A DNA stretch of 64,000 bases, taken from the NCBI RefSeq assembly GCF_000013705.1, contig NC_007947.1, positions 1,178,001-1,242,000 on the forward strand, read 5' to 3'. A model generated the notes under the pieces. It was not told the DNA's origin and searched no databases. It saw nothing but the letters and a program-made list of their open reading frames with translations. Of this stretch, positions 61,570 to 64,000 are shown piece by piece. How positions within the stretch are numbered: the first letter of the stretch is position 1; each line of letters opens with the position of its first letter. A program made the position numbers and the translations under genes. Source of the DNA: Methylobacillus flagellatus KT. GTDB taxonomy: Bacteria; Pseudomonadota; Gammaproteobacteria; Burkholderiales; Methylophilaceae.

Positions 61570-62416
61570 GAGCCAACCCCCGGTCTGAACTTTTTGAATG
61601 CTGAATGAGTGTTTTCTTCATGTTAAAAGAGTGGCATGCCAGAACACTGTAAGAAGATGTCTAATTTAAGGAGAGGAAATACTTAGCAGAGCAATAAAAA
61701 GAGGATAAATATTGAAGCAAGCACCGTCAGGACTTCGGGAGCAACTATAGCCCTAGGAAAAGACTGACATCTAAATCAGCGTAACCTTCTTCGAAATCAT
61801 CATGCCTAGTTATATGATGCCTCTACTGCCACCATAGAAAAGGAGTGCATCGTGTTTAAATTCAACCTGACTGAAATCACTATTCTATGCATTGCCATGT
61901 CGTGGCTGACATACAATTTTTTGGTTCTCTAGATAAAATTTCCCGGGCAACGCAGTAAGCTTCATGTATGGCTCTCCAAATTCTTATGCAGAGTGTGATC
62001 AGTACATGTGAGACAAGGTAATGCGTACTTGAGACTCCTATTATTGAAGGCATACTCAGTCATATGCCATCGTTACTCAGGTAAAATCATGTCAGAATTT
62101 TCCTGCAGAAGAATAGGGATGAGGCCGATAAAAAATCTGTAAATACATGGTTACAATAGTTTCGCTGATTGGCTCAGACTGAGCTGGTTCCCCCGGCAAG
62201 GATCACTTATATACGGACAATAAGGGATTGAGCTGATCAGCACTAATACGAGGAGTCAATCTCACTTTAATATCCATATTGTAATGGCAAAAAAATCGAG
62301 GAAGGATTAAGGCAGCGCCATTGTGGATTGATGGTCAGGTTTATAGATCGTCAGTATGTCAGGAAGTTTATTGACTAAGTTGTTTTGATCACTATTGCCA
62401 ACAGGATGGGATATCA
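61570..62416. other. AT-rich intergenic region of about 850 nt with one tiny ORF
   Basis: Except for the 26-codon frame at 61852, nothing with gene character is seen. Composition is more AT-rich than the core genes to the left. Confidence 0.5.
61852..61932 (+). CDS. Possible small membrane peptide (26 aa)
   Basis: Starts with GTG 61852, 7 nt after AAGGAG. It encodes FKFNLTE followed by a hydrophobic stretch (ITILCIAMSWLTYNFLVL). The strong ribosome-binding site is the main support. Confidence 0.35.
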   Translation: MFKFNLTEITILCIAMSWLTYNFLVL

Positions 62417-62743
62417 ATGAAATGGATAGTCATCGCTACAGATAAGACTAAAAAATTATTCTCGTTGAAATCTTATTCCACGGGAAAGTATTCTGTCATC
62501 GAAGCTCCGCAGAATTTAGAATTGAATTTTCACGACTCAGTATTTGGTGATTTTTCTTCAGTGGGCTTTCGTTTCATGGAGAAATCCAATGGTCAGAAAT
62601 TTTTAGTCGAGGTGAGACTGGCTAACGTAGGCATGGTGGAAGCATTGAAAACCACCCTGAGTCATGGAATTACACCCCGCTTGCAAGGGAAATCTTCCCC
62701 TGGCGTAAGCCATCCTTTATCTGGAACTGGCAATGAACCATAG
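62417..62743 (+). CDS. Hypothetical protein (108 aa)
   Basis: A soluble-looking protein starting MKWIVIATDKTKKLFSLKSY; strand-rich N terminus, disordered C terminus (LQGKSSPGVSHPLSGTGNEP). No family recognised. A GGATGGGAT stretch lies upstream of the ATG. Confidence 0.5.
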   Translation: MKWIVIATDKTKKLFSLKSYSTGKYSVIEAPQNLELNFHDSVFGDFSSVGFRFMEKSNGQKFLVEVRLANVGMVEALKTTLSHGITPRLQGKSSPGVSHPLSGTGNEP

Positions 62744-62900
62744 CCTAACTTCTGGCATGGAAGAAGTGAGATGCAGGATGAGAACTTGATGAAGCTAAGG
62801 CTAAGGATCTTATTTGCAGCGACTGCTGAAAACAATAGCGCTTAGAGACTATCAACACGCAGAATAATGATTTAAAGTTTTCAATCAATCATCTCTTTTT

Positions 62901-63338
62901 TTACTGCAGAAGAATCAATTTTGCAACTCCTCCTTTTTCATAAAACACAATTGCATTTTGTTTGTAATGTTTTCCAATTTCTTTTGCGGTATCTAGATCA
63001 ATATCGATCACAATAAAGTTCTTTTCCGGCCACTCGCCATGTGTTGACTTGGATAGGCCCTGCTTGAAGCTAATAAAGCGTTGCCTAAGTTCATTGCCAA
63101 GTTTCTCAGTATTCTGGATATTGATCATCTCATCTGTAGGGTTGCTGAGTGGATTGAATGCAGAGATGATGGCCATGGTAGTAGCTGCATGCTGTTGCAG
63201 AATATTATCCATCTCTTGACTATGGCTCCCAATCTTCATTACAAAAGAATATGAATCACATTCCACAACATAATCTGCATCGGAATAGGCTGCAATCAAC
63301 TTTTCAGGTAAAACGGTTTCTTTTAATGAATCATTCAT
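62901..63338 (-). CDS. DUF3293-domain protein
   Basis: A 145-residue protein. AIISAFNPLSNPTDEMINIQNTEKLGNELRQRF, then WPEKNFIVIDIDLDTAKEIGKHYKQNAIVFYEKGGVAKLI match the DUF3293 pattern. ATG 63338 begins the conserved part; 32 more codons are open upstream but AT-rich and unlike coding sequence. Function unknown. Confidence 0.72.
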   Translation of the reverse strand: MNDSLKETVLPEKLIAAYSDADYVVECDSYSFVMKIGSHSQEMDNILQQHAATTMAIISAFNPLSNPTDEMINIQNTEKLGNELRQRFISFKQGLSKSTHGEWPEKNFIVIDIDLDTAKEIGKHYKQNAIVFYEKGGVAKLILLQ

Positions 63339-63688
63339 CACTGCTCCAGTGTGTGTAAAGGCTGTCATTGTTCTGAAGAGATATATTGCCGAAATATAAA
63401 ATAATTTTATAAAGGCTATATTATTGACTGTCAATATGGATTATTGATCAGGTTTTTAATATGAGAAAAATGTGATTGGAAATTAAATTGATGAAGCAAA
63501 AATTTTAATGTTTATGTATTTTCTAGATCTGGCGATTAACAGTAGACTTAAACCAAGATGCTCATGGGATAAATAAATATACGAAATTTTTGATCATATA
63601 GTACGCGGTGAAGGCAACTTCATGGTATTCAATGTAAAACCCTAAAAAGAAAGGAATAAATCCTAGTAGTGGATCATGATTTTTCTCA
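63339..63688. other. AT-rich intergenic region without a recognised gene
   Basis: No credible coding frame or RNA is seen. It is the most AT-rich part of the window. Confidence 0.5.
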
Positions 63689-64000
63689 CTATTTCATGCA
63701 GTGAGCGTGTATATTATCCAGCGACATATAATTGTAAAGAAAAGAATGTATTTTATCGCTCTTACAGCAGTGAGTTGAGGGGTGTGTCATATGTGGAGAG
63801 GGTTTGATCCATTCGAATGGTTCGTCGTGCTGCTCTCGTGCGGCTGGTTGTTGGGGCAGTTTTTCTTGCTTTCGTTGATCTAAGGCAAGCTGCAAGACAT
63901 GATGGCGTTGTACTTTATACTGAGTTTTAAGCTTGGCTTTATCTCTGTCGTCTTCACGCGTCTTCAAAACGCAGACTGTGATAGTCAAGACAGCCGCTGC
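63689..64000 (-). CDS. C-terminal part of an unknown protein, cut by the window edge
   Basis: The minus-strand frame is open to the window edge. It starts with a hydrophobic stretch (AAAVLTITVCVL) and continues with a polar, Gln- and Lys-rich tail (KTQYKVQRHHVLQLALDQRKQ). The pattern suits the end of a membrane protein with a cytoplasmic tail, but no family is recognised and it could be non-coding. Confidence 0.3.
   Translation of the reverse strand, partial: AAAVLTITVCVLKTREDDRDKAKLKTQYKVQRHHVLQLALDQRKQEKLPQQPAAREQHDEPFEWIKPSPHMTHPSTHCCKSDKIHSFLYNYMSLDNIHAHCMK

Overview
The window looks like a betaproteobacterial chromosome, most likely a Methylophilaceae-type organism (Methylobacillus/Methylophilus-like). 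This rests on the core gene set (guaB-SIMPL-guaA-trpS, ratA/rnfH beside smpB, RatA- and DUF4124-type proteins), a PEP-CTERM protein, a tmRNA tag of ANDETYALAA and intermediate GC. The genus is an inference, not something the sequence proves.

Region 1 (1-20.8 kb, core chromosome): a Kef-type antiporter cut by the window edge, mltF, a PEP-CTERM protein, tRNA-Ser(CGA), an EamA transporter, a YegD-like Hsp70, the ABC-F protein YbiT, a nitroreductase, greB, trpS, the guaB-SIMPL-guaA purine cluster, the rnfH-ratA pair divergent from smpB, a hemerythrin-domain protein, a thermonuclease, a divergent SDR/LysR pair, and three tiny membrane-protein ORFs of 33-36 codons that lead up to ssrA.

Region 2 (about 21.15-51.2 kb) is a GC-rich composite genomic island inserted at the 3' end of ssrA. 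In order it holds a decayed serine-recombinase module (in-frame stop, truncated partner gene). Next comes a nearly complete transmissible locus of stress tolerance (tLST, also called LHR/TLQC): degP, M48 protease, psiE, trx, an HPF-like protein, hdeD, yfdX1, yfdX2, hsp20, ftsH, a cardiolipin-synthase-like PLD protein, clpK/clpG, a second hsp20 and a small HTH regulator. A type I restriction-modification operon follows, with an HTH fused to HsdM and two extra genes (YgjP-like metallopeptidase, PLD protein). After it lie a monooxygenase/GlxA-type regulator pair and a HTH/Fic pair. Three degenerate copies of the ssrA T-arm (47.02, 49.26, 50.99 kb), with shared flanking repeats, mark module boundaries, and a fossil DUF4102-type tyrosine integrase lies just past the right end. 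This reads as serial accretion of islands at one attachment site. Three island genes are broken: the recombinase (TAA), the inner hsp20 (TAG) and yfdX2 (frameshift). The tLST usually also carries a kefB-type gene between trx and psiE; it is absent here.

Region 3 (51.7-64 kb) returns to the chromosome: a response regulator with PAS-GGDEF-EAL beside an HDOD-domain histidine kinase, a thioredoxin-like protein, a BCP-type peroxiredoxin, tRNA-Val and tRNA-Asp, a cold-shock protein, glgX, and an AT-rich tail of small hypothetical genes.

Functionally the island couples envelope and cytosolic proteostasis (ClpK, FtsH, small Hsps, DegP, M48), redox repair (Trx), acid/periplasmic stress proteins (HdeD, YfdX) and DNA defence (type I R-M), all transferred into the tmRNA locus of the host.
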